Source: an uncultured Flavobacteriales bacterium
Lineage (GTDB): Bacteria; Bacteroidota; Bacteroidia; Flavobacteriales_D; Sanyastnellaceae
Direction of reading: 5' to 3'
DNA length: 53,487 nucleotides
Assembly (NCBI GenBank): GCA_943787435.1
Contig: CALSMK010000018.1
Span: forward strand, 1 to 53,487
Of the stretch, positions 1 through 9,163 are shown one piece after another. A program made the translations under genes and the position numbers. Position 1 is the first letter of the stretch; each line of letters starts with the position of its first letter. The notes under the pieces were generated by a model. It saw nothing but the letters and a program-made list of their open reading frames with translations, was not told the origin of the DNA and ran no database searches.

Positions 1-1065
1 CAACAGGTTTGGGAGGCCTTCTCCTGCTTCAGCCCGCGTTCCTTGGGGATGTTGTGCTGTCCACAGCCCTTTGGAATCTTGGCATCGGGTCCATCCAGAT
101 GACACCATTCGTGTGGTGGTGAGAAAAGGGGCTGAAGGGCTGTTCCAAGGCCACCTTTTGTGGATCAAGTCTTGGTCTGGGACCGGCAAGGGTGGTTGAA
201 GTATCCTCGGCTCTTGGCGCTTGGCCGTCGGGCCCGCGCTCAACGGCCAGATCATGTGGTGAACCTGCATCGGTATTCGAGCATGGCGTGGCTTACCAAA
301 ACGGGTCAGTGCCCCAAAATCCAGTGTGTTTGAAGGGGTGTCGCTCTCGGGTCAAGGCGCACATTTTCATCCGCACAACATTGGAGGACGGCCGCCATGA
401 GACTCAGCCGGAATCACGCCCACATTTCCGACGCCGTTGGGGCGTTCAATGCCGCATTGGACCGGCCTCAATTGCACCCCCGAGACGTGGACAGGGCGGC
501 GGCATCATCTTGGCCTGATGGAGCAGTCCATTCCTCGCCCCAAGCAGCGTTTGGGCCACCAAGAGGTGGCCAGCCAAGCATTGGTCGACTTTGGTGAATC
601 AGATTCACGCCCATTGGCCCCATCAAGAGGTGGTGTTGCTGGGCGGTTCTGCTGATCGAGTGCTCTTGGAAGAGATTGCATCCAAATCTGACAAGCGACC
701 CGCAGTGTGCGCCGGGGGGCTCAGTTTACTCGGGTCAGCGGCCTTGATGTCCCATGCCAGAGTGGTGGTGAGCAACGACAGCGCTCCCCTTCATATGGCT
801 GGCGCCGTTCAATGTCCCGCAGTCGGGGTTTTTTTGCAGCACCACCCCCGCCTTGGGGTTTGGTGTGTTGCCTCAATCTTTGGGCCGATGGCTCTGGAGC
901 CAATGTGGAATTGGCTTCCGCTTCCGAAGGAGGCTTGGGATTGTAAACCCTGTGGATTGCACGGGTTCAAACAATGTCCAGAAGGGCACTTCAGGTGTGG
1001 ACTTGACCTTCCCTGTCAGAGAAGTGATGGATGCAGTGGTGCGCGTCAGCAGCCTTCCATCCTGA
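1..1065 (+). CDS. Glycosyltransferase family 9 (heptosyltransferase-like), 5' edge cut, frameshifted
   Basis: Family 9 enzymes transfer heptose or related sugars to lipopolysaccharide core on the cytoplasmic face of the inner membrane. The window starts a few codons into the gene: the typical N-terminal motif QPAFLGDVVLSTALWN is read at about nt 30-80. The C-terminal half has GGSADRVLLEEIA, then SNDSAPLHMAGA (nucleotide-sugar site), then CKPCGLHGFKQCPEGHFRC in shifted frames, ending with VREVMDAVVRVSSLPS and a stop at 1063-1065. About 355 codons agree with the family's usual length, so the gene is near complete, but the frame changes at least five times. The stop overlaps the convergent small gene by 20 bp. 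Family assignment is good; the exact sugar is unknown. Frameshifts are probably sequence errors, since motifs from both ends survive. Confidence 0.75.
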
Positions 1066-1391
1066 GGCCTTGGGCCTTCAAGATCTGGAGCACACAAGTG
1101 CCCGTAACAAATTCCACATATTCATGGGTGGACGTTCCGTCGATGGTCATCCGAATCTCAACGCCGTTGAGCTGACCATCTGAACGAAACTGAAAACCGC
1201 CATAGTTGAACGGAGTGGCCTTCTGCTTCCATGACGAGGCGGGCAGCATTTAATGCTTCACGGCTCAGTGGGGCTTCGATGGTGGCAATCACCACATCAG
1301 GTTCTGCTTCTGTGGTTTCTTGTGCCTGAACAACGGATGTCGAGAGACCCATGAACAGGAGGGCAAAGGTTGCAGTCCGGGTGAATGCCAT
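1046..1391 (-). CDS. Small secreted protein, unknown function, one frameshift
   Basis: The protein begins with a clear signal peptide (MAFTRTATFALLFMG, cleavage likely after VVQAQ). An in-frame ATG at 1400 is also possible; I prefer 1391 because a promoter-like site lies right behind it. The mature part is read in two frames that join near 1215: the first ends around VIATIEAPLSREALNAARLVMEAEG, the second runs through PFNYGGFQFRSDGQLNGVEI to a stop at 1046. The corrected protein would be about 115 residues. Content such as DGQLNGVEIRMTIDGTS suggests a small beta-rich periplasmic or secreted protein. I do not recognise a family. It is convergent with the glycosyltransferase and divergent from dnaN. 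Confidence 0.55.
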
Positions 1392-1405
1392 TTTCATCAT
1401 GTTGG

Positions 1406-1435
1406 CAAAATAGCCCGGAACAATGGCCTGTGCAA
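1406..1435 (-). promoter_or_regulatory. Possible Bacteroidota-type promoter for the small secreted protein
   Basis: On the minus strand a TTG (1435-1433) is followed after 20 bases by TATTTTG (1412-1406), close to the Bacteroidota -33/-7 consensus TTG-N19-TAnnTTTG. It would start transcription near 1400, just ahead of the ATG at 1391. Pattern match only. Confidence 0.3.
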
Positions 1436-1541
1436 TGTGAGGAATGCTCGGCTATCCGGTGCATCCGTTGTGAAAAAGTGCAGGTGCAATGCGTCCGAAA
1501 ACGAAAAGAGCGCACGTATTTTCGAGTCCCATTACACACGA

Positions 1542-2678
1542 ATGCAATTCATCGTCCTCCAGCACCGCCTTGCTCCGCCAACTTCAGGCCATCAGCGGTG
1601 TTGCTCAACAGCAGCAACACTTTGCCCATCCTCGACAACTTCTTGTTTGAAGTGGCTCCAGGAAAGGCGTCCATCAGCGCAAGCGACCTCGAGACGACCA
1701 TGACCACTGCGGTCGAGGTTACCGCGGAGGAAGAAGGGGCCATCGCCATTCCCGCCAAAATGCTCTTGGACATCCTCAAAACCTTTGAAGATCTTCCCTT
1801 TGACATTCAAGGTGGATCCCAAGACCTGCGGAGTGGAGATGACCAGTGAAGCCGGCAAATACAAGCTTGCGGGCGCCCATGCGGATGAGTTTTCCAAGGA
1901 CTCCTGAATTGGAAGGAGCAGCTGCAGTCACTTTGGACTCAGACACCTTGGCAGAAGCCATCAGCCGAACTCTGTTTGCCGCTGGTAGTGATGACCTAAA
2001 GGCCGGTGATGAGCGGCATTTTCTTCGAATTGCGGAATGACCATTTGAGTTTTGTGGCGACGGACGCCCACCGTTTGGTGCGTTATGCCCGCAAGGATGC
2101 TTCTGCTCCTGAGAATGCGGAAATGATTGTGCCGAAGAAGCCATTGAATCTGCTCAAAAGGCACCTTGCCCATGACGGACGAGGTGGTGGTGTCCTTTCA
2201 ATGAAGCCAATGCCCATTTTCAAGTATGGCGAAATGGACGTGGTGTGTCGCCTCATTGAAGGGAAAGTACCCGAATTACGAAGCGGTCATTCCAAAGGAC
2301 AATCCGAATTGCATGACGATTGACCGGAAAGGATTTCCAGCGGAGCATCCGTAGGGTATCCATCTTTGCCAACAAGACCACCCACCAGGTGCGCTTGACC
2401 TTGGCCGGAAGCAGCCTCACCCATCAGTGCTGAGGATGTGGACTGCTTCGCCAATGAGGCCCGGGAGACGCTGGCTTGCAACTATACCGGCGGACGACAT
2501 GGAGATTGGATTCAACAGCCGCTTCTTGCTCGACATGCTGAACAACCTCGACGCTCAAGAGATCACGTTGGAGTTGAGTGCGCCGAACCGCGCAGGCATC
2601 ATTCGTCCTCAGCATGGTGGCGAGGCCACTGGCGAAGACATCTTGATGTTGGTGATGCCAGTTATGCTCAACGCCTGA
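1542..2678 (+). CDS. dnaN: DNA polymerase III beta sliding clamp, frameshifted
   Basis: The beta clamp is the ring that tethers DNA polymerase III to the template; it is essential and normally single copy. The start reads MQFIV, then SSTALLRQLQAISG, NTLPILDNFLFEV, SISASDLETTMT, AIAIPAKMLLDILKTF, FVATDAHRLVRYARKD, MIVPKKPLNLLK, PNCMTIDRK, MEIGFNSRFLLDMLNNL and the usual C-terminal LMLVMPVMLNA, stop 2676-2678. The 1,137-nt span equals the normal length of about 375 residues, so all three clamp domains are present. However, the frame changes at least seven times (near 1557, 1605, 1808, 1900, 2000, 2180 and 2270, among others). Because the gene is essential and its motifs are otherwise intact, I read the shifts as sequencing or consensus errors. 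Promoter lies in 1401-1541, shared with the divergent small gene. Confidence 0.9.
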
Positions 2679-2755
2679 TTGGGCACCTCAGGAACTTTCG
2701 GTAAAAAACTGAGCAGCGTTCCAACGAACGCCGATTCGGACTGTTCAAGTCCTTC

Positions 2756-3614
2756 TTAGATTGGACTCGACGTTCCCTCGTGGTGTTCGGGAAAGTCCTC
2801 ATCCATCTCTTCTTCCTCGTCCTCCGCAGGTGGAAGCGGACGTTGTGGACCTTGTTTGCGCCATGCGATGGCCAGAAATCCGCCCAGTGCAGCCCCAGCC
2901 AAGTGGCCCTGCCAACTAACGCCGCTTTCGATGGGGAAGACCCCCCAAACAATGCTGCCGTATAGAAAGGTGACCACCATGGACACACGAATGAGGCGAG
3001 GGTGCATCCGAATGAGTCCACTGAAAAAGAGAAACGCAGCCAATCCATAGACCACACCACTGAGTCCGATGTGGTTGCCGGGGGCTCCGCTGAGCCAAAG
3101 CAAGACGCCCGCACCCAGCCAAGTCCACCCGAGCACTTTCAAGCCAAGGTCACGGTAGAAGTAGACCAGCATGGAGCAAAGGGTGAAAAAACGAAACAGT
3201 GTTGCCCCAAAGGTGGGAAAAATCCCCATGAAGAAAGGGCATGGTCAACACGCCAATGGCTCCGTTCCATTGGAGAGGGCGGTTCCCAAACCTCCGCCAA
3301 TCCAAGTTGAACGTGAGGTCGATGAAGAAGGCTCCCCACACCAAAATGAGCAAGCCAAGGGACACCAGAAGAGCGAGTCGAATTCGTTTTCGGTCAGCAG
3401 CCAAGGCGTTTTCATCGGGCCAAGCATGGGAAGGCGATCGTGGGGGGCGCCTGTGTGGCCTCCATGGCCGCGCTCCTGGAGCGATGTCGACATCACCGGG
3501 GTTGTGCTTTGGCGCCTGTGGCTCCTGCTTTGGCTGGGGATTCGACGTGTGAGACACCCCTCCAAATTTGGGAGGTGTCGTTGCATCCACATCGTCTTTT
3601 GAATAAGAACCCAC
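2756..3614 (-). CDS. Rhomboid family intramembrane serine protease, one frameshift
   Basis: Rhomboids cleave transmembrane substrates inside the membrane with a Ser-His dyad. The N-terminal part has a 70-residue proline-rich cytoplasmic tail (start GTG at 3614, no nearby ATG), a first membrane segment (LALLVSLGLLILVWGAFF), then HGDFSHLWGNTV, the conserved loop region. After a frame change near 3190-3230 follow further membrane helices, the serine motif GLSGVVYG and the histidine motif GHLAGAALGG. The C-terminus is a short acidic cytoplasmic tail (EDEEEEMDEDFPEHH). All catalytic elements are present, about 285 residues in total. It is convergent with dnaN, 77 bp apart. Substrate cannot be told from sequence. 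Confidence 0.85.
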
Positions 3615-3674
3615 AGGTGCAAAATAGCGCGCATCAACTCAGAACTACTTTGCCGACACACAAATCGTTTGATC

Positions 3675-4583
3675 ATGAGTGTTACCGAAATGCATGCATT
3701 GATTTCTCTGCTGGAAGATCCAGATGAGGGGATTTACAATACTGTAAAGCTGGAGTTGGAACGGATCGGCGAAGCCGCTGTTCCAGAGTTGCGTCACGCA
3801 CTCGAGGAGGAGGGCCATGGAGATGTGTTCCAAAACCGCGCAAAGGCACTGCTTGATCAGTTGGCGACCGATGAGGTTCGTTCCGCATTTGCCGATTGGA
3901 TAGAGTCCACGGAGCACCATCTGGCGGAGGCCCTATTGTTGGTCGACCAATATGTAGATCCCGCATCAGATTTGGGGGAGTTGCGCAAGGATTTGCAGCG
4001 GATCCGTCAAGACATTTGGCTGGAATTGAACGACGACATGACCGCCTTGGAGCAGGTCAAAGTCATCAACCGAATCTTTTTTGAGCACCACGGATTTGAG
4101 GGGACCCAAGGAGGAGCTGCCCGCGCAACCCACGCACTTCCCGGTGAAGTATTGCGTCAGAGAAAAGGGAACTCACTCGCTTTGGGTGCTCTGTACCTCG
4201 GCATGGCTCAGCAATTGGGCTTGCCCATCCACGGCGTGAATTTGCCCAACCATTTCATTCTTGCGTATTGCGATGGCGGACACCTCGGTGAGTTTGCAGA
4301 AGGTGGAGGCCCAGGAAGTGTTCTGTTTTACATCAATCCATTTAACCGAGGTGGTGTGATTCATCCCGAGGAGGTGAATGCGTTTTTGGGGCATTTGGAT
4401 TTGCCCGTTGAGCAGCAACATTGCGGCCCGTGTAACCCCGTCGATGTCCTCAGGCGTTTGATTGGCAATCTGGCCTATGCCTATGAGCGGCAAGAGGACC
4501 TTGGGCAAGCTGAAAGGCTGAGGGAGTTGCTCTTCTTCGTGGAAGGATGCTCAACCCCTGAAAACGCCGAGCGTTCGGAATAA
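3675..4583 (+). CDS. SirB1/transglutaminase-like family protein
   Basis: A 302-residue soluble protein with an N-terminal helical region (about 1-110) and a C-terminal transglutaminase-like fold (SirB1 / YchA family). The signature stretch is RKGNSLALGALYLGMAQQLGL followed by GVNLPNHFILAY and the product-like IDPF-type motif INPFNRGG. As in the SirB1 family, the classical transglutaminase cysteine is not at its expected place, so enzymatic activity is doubtful. I chose the ATG at 3675; a TTG two codons upstream is also in frame. Exact role of this family is not established. It is convergent with the sugar transferase gene, with 33 bp of overlap at the 3' ends. Confidence 0.8.
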   Translation: MSVTEMHALISLLEDPDEGIYNTVKLELERIGEAAVPELRHALEEEGHGDVFQNRAKALLDQLATDEVRSAFADWIESTEHHLAEALLLVDQYVDPASDLGELRKDLQRIRQDIWLELNDDMTALEQVKVINRIFFEHHGFEGTQGGAARATHALPGEVLRQRKGNSLALGALYLGMAQQLGLPIHGVNLPNHFILAYCDGGHLGEFAEGGGPGSVLFYINPFNRGGVIHPEEVNAFLGHLDLPVEQQHCGPCNPVDVLRRLIGNLAYAYERQEDLGQAERLRELLFFVEGCSTPENAERSE

Positions 4584-5139
4584 CACCATCAAGTCGCCCA
4601 CCAACGAGCGTTGCTCTGCATACTTGGCTTGCATGGCGAGTTTGCTTGGCAAAATGTGCTCTCGGTAATGCGCATCTGCATTTTCCGCCTGTGAAAGCGC
4701 CTTGCCTTCATCCCTGAAAGCCAATGCGTCAGGCCCCGTGATTCCTGGCCGCACCGACAATGCTGTTTGCCAAAGGGGGGACTCCAGGTCCACATATTCG
4801 GGGACTTCGGGGCGAGGGCCCACAAAGCTCATGTCTCCTTGGAACACATTGAAGAGCTGAGGGAGTTCGTCCAATCGGTGACGCCTTAAATGCATTCCCA
4901 ACGGGGGTGATTCTGGAATCTGTATCGCCTGATGTCACGGCTTGATCACCTGCCGCAGACACCTTCATCGTTCTGAATTTGAGGATGGAGAACGGGCGGC
5001 CTTGACGGCCAATACGCTGTTGCTTAAAGACCGCAGGTGAACCGTCTTTGGCGAGAATCAAAAGCGCGATGGCCAAAAGCGGAAAGGCCAAGATCACGAG
5101 CAGGAGGGCAGAAGCCCCGATGTCCATGACCCGCTTCAT
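4551..5139 (-). CDS. Undecaprenyl-phosphate sugar-1-phosphate transferase (bacterial sugar transferase), one frameshift
   Basis: This family moves a sugar-1-phosphate from a nucleotide sugar to undecaprenyl phosphate, the first step in building a capsule, O-antigen or glycoprotein glycan. The start is MKRVMDIGASALLLVILAF, with one N-terminal membrane helix, then KQQRIGRQGRPFSILKFRTM, the family's catalytic core. After a frame change near 4900 it continues with RRHRLDELPQLFNVFQGDMS, VGPRPEVPEY and RPGITGPDALAFRDE, all classic motifs. About 196 residues, the size of the small single-helix subtype (WcaJ C-terminal/PglC-like). The ATG overlaps the stop of the upstream aminotransferase gene by four bases (ATGA), so the two are co-translated. 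Confidence 0.9.
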
Positions 5140-6425
5140 GCCTTGAAGTCCTCGTTTTGGGCCATCACATGAGCATGGCCTTCCCGAACGGCGTGAACCA
5201 CACGGTCTACATCTTGAAGGGACATGTGAAGGTGAATGGGAAGGCTGATCTCGCAAGAGTAAGCGTCCATGGCAGCAGGGTGGTCTTCCTGCTTGTGGCC
5301 TCGATCTGCGTATGCCGAAAGCATGGGCAGGGGTTGAAAGTGGACATTGGTGGCAATGCCCTGACTCTGGAGCCACCGCATAAGCGCATTGCGCTGGTCC
5401 TCCGAAAATCGGGGAAGTCGAATGGGGTATAGGTGATCCGAGCTCATTCTGCGTGCATCGGATCTTACGGGAAGGGTCACTTCCGCCCAAGCTTCAAACC
5501 CCCCGTCATAACGATCGGCGAGACGTCGCCTGGTTGTCAAGTCTGAGCTGTATCTGGCCAACGCGACCCGACCCATCGCCGCTTGGATGTCGGTCATGTT
5601 GCACTTGAACCCCGGAGTGGTCACGTCGTATCTCCACGCGTCTTTGGCTTCGGATTGAAATTTGGCCGCCGCGTCCTTGCTTTGGCCATGAAGTCCAAGG
5701 GTGCGAAATGATTGGTGTACTTGGTGGGCATCAAAGGGGGCGGGCAAGGCGATGGCCACGGCACCGCCCTCGGCAGTGGTGAGGTTTTTGACGGCGTGAA
5801 ACGAAAACACCGAGAGGTCGGCTTGACTGCCGACGGTCGCGCCGTCCACCGAGGCGCCGAGGGAGTGGGCTGCATCCAAGAGCAGTAAGGGCCTCCCCAG
5901 CTGAGATTGAACGCCGTTGTTGGCCTGAAAGCCATTCTCCTTCGACCAGGCGATGAGCTCCGAAATCCAGTCGGAAGCGGGTATTGGCCAACCCCCAATG
6001 TCCACGGGCATGATGACCTTGGTGCGTGGGGTGAGGTGGGGGAGTACATCGGCCCAACGGATGTTTAAGCCGTCCTGATTGGAAGGTTCTGGCAAATCCA
6101 CCAATACAGGGGTGGCTCCGCGGTGAAGAACCACATTGGCTGTGGCACAATAGGTGTAAGATGGCAGAATGACCTCGTCGCCTGGTCCCACACCAAACCA
6201 GTCCAAGATCACGCCAGCCAAGCCCGTCCATGAGGCGCCGCATACCACGCGCTCTGTCCCACAGAATTGGGCCAGTTCATTTTCGAAAGCGGCGGTTTCT
6301 GGTCCCGTTGTGATCCACCCTGAACGCAAAACCCGGGACACCGCGGCGATGGTGTCTTCATCAATGAAGGGGGGGGCAAACCCGATGGGCTTGGACCCGT
6401 TATTGGAAAAGGAGGCGTCTTCCAT
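5136..6425 (-). CDS. DegT/DnrJ/EryC1/StrS aminotransferase
   Basis: A PLP-dependent sugar aminotransferase, 429 residues, that puts an amino group on a nucleotide-linked keto sugar. Visible motifs: N-terminal PPFIDEDTIAAVSRVLRSGW, GDEVILPSYTYCATANVV (PLP phosphate region), LLLDAAHSLGA (PLP-ring aspartate), FSFHAVKNLTTAEGG (the PLP-binding lysine) and the NMTDIQAAMG segment. I start at ATG 6425 because the family fold begins there; the open frame extends much further upstream, across the divergent dehydratase gene, but that part has no family similarity. Its four-base overlap with the downstream sugar transferase indicates a glycan unit like PglE-PglC, where this enzyme makes the amino sugar that the transferase loads on the lipid. 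Confidence 0.92.
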   Translation of the reverse strand: MEDASFSNNGSKPIGFAPPFIDEDTIAAVSRVLRSGWITTGPETAAFENELAQFCGTERVVCGASWTGLAGVILDWFGVGPGDEVILPSYTYCATANVVLHRGATPVLVDLPEPSNQDGLNIRWADVLPHLTPRTKVIMPVDIGGWPIPASDWISELIAWSKENGFQANNGVQSQLGRPLLLLDAAHSLGASVDGATVGSQADLSVFSFHAVKNLTTAEGGAVAIALPAPFDAHQVHQSFRTLGLHGQSKDAAAKFQSEAKDAWRYDVTTPGFKCNMTDIQAAMGRVALARYSSDLTTRRRLADRYDGGFEAWAEVTLPVRSDARRMSSDHLYPIRLPRFSEDQRNALMRWLQSQGIATNVHFQPLPMLSAYADRGHKQEDHPAAMDAYSCEISLPIHLHMSLQDVDRVVHAVREGHAHVMAQNEDFKA

Positions 6426-6497
6426 GGACGCGAAGTTGGGGTTGCGGAGGCAATTCCCATCGCGCCGTGCTACATTCACCATAGAAAGCACAACAAA

Positions 6498-6731
6498 ATG
6501 TGGTTGGAAAAGGACAATCGACTCGTTCGCGAGTTCCGTTTCAAGGATTTTCAAGAGGCGTTCACCTTCATGACAAGGGTGGCCTTTTTGGCCGAACATC
6601 AAGGCCATCATCCGGCCATGCACAATGAGTTTAGCTATGTGCGCATTGAGCTTCACACCCACGATGCTGGGGATGTGGTCACCGACCGTGATCGGAAATT
6701 GGCCGATGCCATTGATGTGCTCTTGCAATGA
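6498..6731 (+). CDS. phhB: 4a-hydroxytetrahydrobiopterin dehydratase (PCD/DCoH)
   Basis: A 77-residue protein that dehydrates 4a-hydroxy-tetrahydropterin, recycling the pterin cofactor of aromatic amino acid hydroxylases. Family motifs are all visible: LVREFRFKDFQEAFTFMTRV, the signature EHQGHHPAM with the catalytic histidines, and LHTHDAGDVVTDRDRKLADAID. It lies inside the upstream extension of the divergent aminotransferase frame, which is why that extension must be spurious. Phenylalanine hydroxylase is not in this window. A strong hairpin terminator follows 25 bp after its stop. Confidence 0.93.
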   Translation: MWLEKDNRLVREFRFKDFQEAFTFMTRVAFLAEHQGHHPAMHNEFSYVRIELHTHDAGDVVTDRDRKLADAIDVLLQ

Positions 6732-6755
6732 GGCACTCACCAAAAATTCGTGAAT

Positions 6756-6786
6756 AAAAAAAGGCCCTCTCAGAGGGCCTTTTTTT
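6756..6786. terminator. Bidirectional intrinsic terminator
   Basis: Stem AGGCCCTCT / AGAGGGCCT with a short loop, flanked by seven A on the left and seven T on the right. It can end transcription from the dehydratase gene on the plus strand and from the DUF1573 gene on the minus strand. Confidence 0.9.
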
Positions 6787-6804
6787 ATCGAATATGAAGA
6801 AGGG

Positions 6805-7326
6805 TCACTTGCCGGCGTCCTCCACTGGAGCGGGAGTGACATTGGCCGAAATGGTGATCCTGGTTTGTTCTGGCACCGTGTTGGCGTTGATCGTGACCGT
6901 CTTGGTCTGCTTGTTCTTCTTGCCCTTGGAGTTGAATTTGACTTCAATCTCACCCTCGGCACCTGGCGCGATGGGCTCTTTTGGACATTGAGGAACAGTG
7001 CAGCCACAAGAGCCTTTGCAACGGTCCAAAATGAGGGGAGTGTCACCGGTGTTGGTGAACTTGAAAACGTGGGTCACCACATCTCCTTCGTCAATGGTGC
7101 CAAAGTCATGGCTGTTCTCGGCGAATGTCATGGAGGTCACCGGGCCTGTCGCTTCGGGCGTTGCAGCGGGTGCTTCAGTGGTCTCACGAGCGGGATCCAT
7201 TTCGTTGGTTCCAGCCTGGTCGGTGGCTACAGTGTTGTCGGTTGCGTTTCCTGAGTCCGCAGTGTCGCCACAAGCGAAAAGCATAACAGGGATGGCCAAC
7301 AAAGAGAGGGTACGGGCAATGTTCAT
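6805..7326 (-). CDS. DUF1573 lipoprotein
   Basis: A 173-residue lipoprotein: MNIARTLSLLAIPVMLFAC carries a lipobox (LFAC), followed by a low-complexity Thr/Asp/Glu/Ala linker (about 20-65). The rest is the DUF1573 immunoglobulin-like domain: MTFAENSHDFGTIDEGD, HVFKFTNTGDTPLIL, then the Cys pair in SCGCTVPQCPKEPIAPG, and EIEVKFNSKGK. The domain is common in Bacteroidota secreted and periplasmic proteins; its molecular role is unknown. It lies downstream of the S41 protease on the same strand, 90 bp apart, so it may or may not be co-transcribed. Confidence 0.88.
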   Translation of the reverse strand: MNIARTLSLLAIPVMLFACGDTADSGNATDNTVATDQAGTNEMDPARETTEAPAATPEATGPVTSMTFAENSHDFGTIDEGDVVTHVFKFTNTGDTPLILDRCKGSCGCTVPQCPKEPIAPGAEGEIEVKFNSKGKKNKQTKTVTINANTVPEQTRITISANVTPAPVEDAGK

Positions 7327-7416
7327 GTTGTAAAGTCGTGTTGCTCAAGCAAAATTAATCCCATCGAGGGAGGAAGTGTCGCCTTTCTCAAGGGTTGTTC
7401 CATCCTGGGGCGTGAA

Positions 7417-9033
7417 TTACCGCTGGCCGACGCCAGAGGCCTTGTATGTCCCATCCGAGAGCACTTCAATGGCCCTGCGGTAAACGGGATTGATGGGGTT
7501 GAATACCTCGTAGAAAGCTGTGGTGTCAAACAGGGTTCGGGCCAGGATGGCTTTGAGGCGCAACTCGATGGCGTACATAGATCCATTCCAGTCTTCTTCC
7601 ACAAACGGAATGTCTTCGGCTTCTCCCAATGCGATCAGTCCGTCGAGGAGTTGCTTTTCCAAGGGTTGGTCGGCAATGAACGCCTCGCGGTCTCCATATT
7701 CCCGTTCTAAGCGATTCCGGTTTTTGTCGACATATTCAAGGACGGCTCGGTTGAACAGCCCTCTCCGAAGCAAGTCTGTGAAATAAACACTGTTGTAGCT
7801 GGTGTCAATGGGGACGAAGACATCGGGCAAGATTCCGCCCCCGCCATAGACCGTTCTTCCCAGGATTTTCGTGCTGTACTTGAGGCTGTCTGGCAAGTCC
7901 AAACTGTCCAAGGACATCAGCTCTCCTTTTTCAAAGCGCTCATATTTTTCTCTTCGGTAGGCATCGACCCCATCTTCATAGGGTTTTTGAATGCACCGTC
8001 CAGCGGGCGTGAAGTATTGCTGAACTGTCAACCTCACGGCGCTCCCATCGGGCAACCGCACCGGACGTTGGACCAACCCTTTGCCAAAGGTTCTTCTGCC
8101 CACAATCAATCCTCGGTCCCAGTCTTGGATGGCGCCAGAGACAATCTCACTTGCCGAAGCGCTGGACTCGTCTACGAGCACCACCAACCGACCTTTTTCA
8201 AAGCGGCCTTCGGTGTCTGCAACCCGATCCTCCCTTGGGAAAGAGCGACCATCTGTGTAGACAATCAATCGGTCCCCAGACAAAAACTCATCGCCCATGT
8301 CAATCGCGGTATTGAGCATTCCGCCGCCATTTCCTTGCAGGTCCAACACCAGGTCTTTCATTCCCTCTGACTGAAGTTCATCCAGGGCTGAGTTGAGTTC
8401 GCTCATGGTTTCTTTGGAGAACCGGTTGACTTTGATGTAGCCCGTTCGGTTGTTCACCATGTAGTGAGCATCCACCGAGTAAATCGGAATTTTGTCGCGT
8501 TCAATGTCGAAGTAGAGCAGGCCGTCCATGCGCCCCCTCTGAATGCCCACCTCCACGTGGGTTCCTTTGGGGCCTTTGAGGCGCTCCATGACGCCTTTGT
8601 TTCGAATGCCAACGCCGGCCACCACCTCTCCGTCCACTTCGACGATTCGGTCTCCTCCCATGATGCCCAGCTTCTCACTGGGGCCACCGGCAATGGTGGC
8701 CACAACCATGATGGTGTCCTTCATGATGTTGAACCGAACACCAATCCCTTCGAATTTCCCATTCAACGGCTCATCGGCCTGTTTGAGGTCCTCTGAAGGG
8801 ATGTAAACCGAGTGCGGGTCCAACTCCTCGAGCATGCCTCGGATGGCGGTTTCTACCAGGCCATCGAGGTCCACACTGTCCACATACATGCGGTTCATGT
8901 AATACAACAGCGTATTGAATTTTTCACCTTGTTCTTGGACGGGCTTTTGGCCCCATCCTGTGCGGTTGAAGCCGCAAACGAGGATGGTCAAAACAAGGAG
9001 CGAGAGGAAGGGGGCGCGAAACCGTGGCGTCAT
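7417..9033 (-). CDS. S41 family C-terminal processing protease (CtpA/Prc-like)
   Basis: A 538-residue periplasmic protease. The N-terminal membrane anchor or signal (FLSLLVLTILVCGF) is followed by a helical domain, a PDZ domain around residues 90-180 (GKFEGIGVRFNI ... GGPSEKLGIMGGDRIVEVDG), and the peptidase core: GYIKVNRFSKET, LVLDLQGNGGGML, then the nucleophile in DESSASASEIVSGA and the general base lysine in GRRTFGKGLVQ. The C-terminal 150 residues match the extra helical domain of Bacteroidota CTPs. I start at ATG 9033; a TTG eight codons upstream is also open. Its likely job is trimming of envelope proteins. Confidence 0.92.
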   Translation of the reverse strand: MTPRFRAPFLSLLVLTILVCGFNRTGWGQKPVQEQGEKFNTLLYYMNRMYVDSVDLDGLVETAIRGMLEELDPHSVYIPSEDLKQADEPLNGKFEGIGVRFNIMKDTIMVVATIAGGPSEKLGIMGGDRIVEVDGEVVAGVGIRNKGVMERLKGPKGTHVEVGIQRGRMDGLLYFDIERDKIPIYSVDAHYMVNNRTGYIKVNRFSKETMSELNSALDELQSEGMKDLVLDLQGNGGGMLNTAIDMGDEFLSGDRLIVYTDGRSFPREDRVADTEGRFEKGRLVVLVDESSASASEIVSGAIQDWDRGLIVGRRTFGKGLVQRPVRLPDGSAVRLTVQQYFTPAGRCIQKPYEDGVDAYRREKYERFEKGELMSLDSLDLPDSLKYSTKILGRTVYGGGGILPDVFVPIDTSYNSVYFTDLLRRGLFNRAVLEYVDKNRNRLEREYGDREAFIADQPLEKQLLDGLIALGEAEDIPFVEEDWNGSMYAIELRLKAILARTLFDTTAFYEVFNPINPVYRRAIEVLSDGTYKASGVGQR

Positions 9034-9097
9034 GGAGCGAAATATAAGCGGTGACAAAACCGGACCGGTACTTTCGGATCGGATGAATTGCCAAAAA

Positions 9098-9127
9098 TTG
9101 AACCTTGAAACCGGGGTCTTATCTTTC
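9098..9127 (+). promoter_or_regulatory. Possible Bacteroidota-type promoter of the secreted protease
   Basis: TTG at 9098-9100, then exactly 19 bases, then TATCTTTC at 9120-9127, one base off the -7 consensus TAnnTTTG. It lies 37 bp before the ATG of the T9SS protease. Pattern match only. Confidence 0.4.
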
Positions 9128-9163
9128 GCATTCCTGCTCGAAACCGATTAAATCCACCCCTCC

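Noticed and set aside
1542-2678. dnaN as a pseudogene
   Set aside because: The clamp is essential and the motifs are all present at the right spacing; error is more likely than decay.
6426-7046. N-terminal extension of the aminotransferase reading frame by 207 codons
   Set aside because: It crosses the pterin dehydratase gene and terminator on the other strand, shows no similarity to the family, and the conserved fold begins right after ATG 6425.
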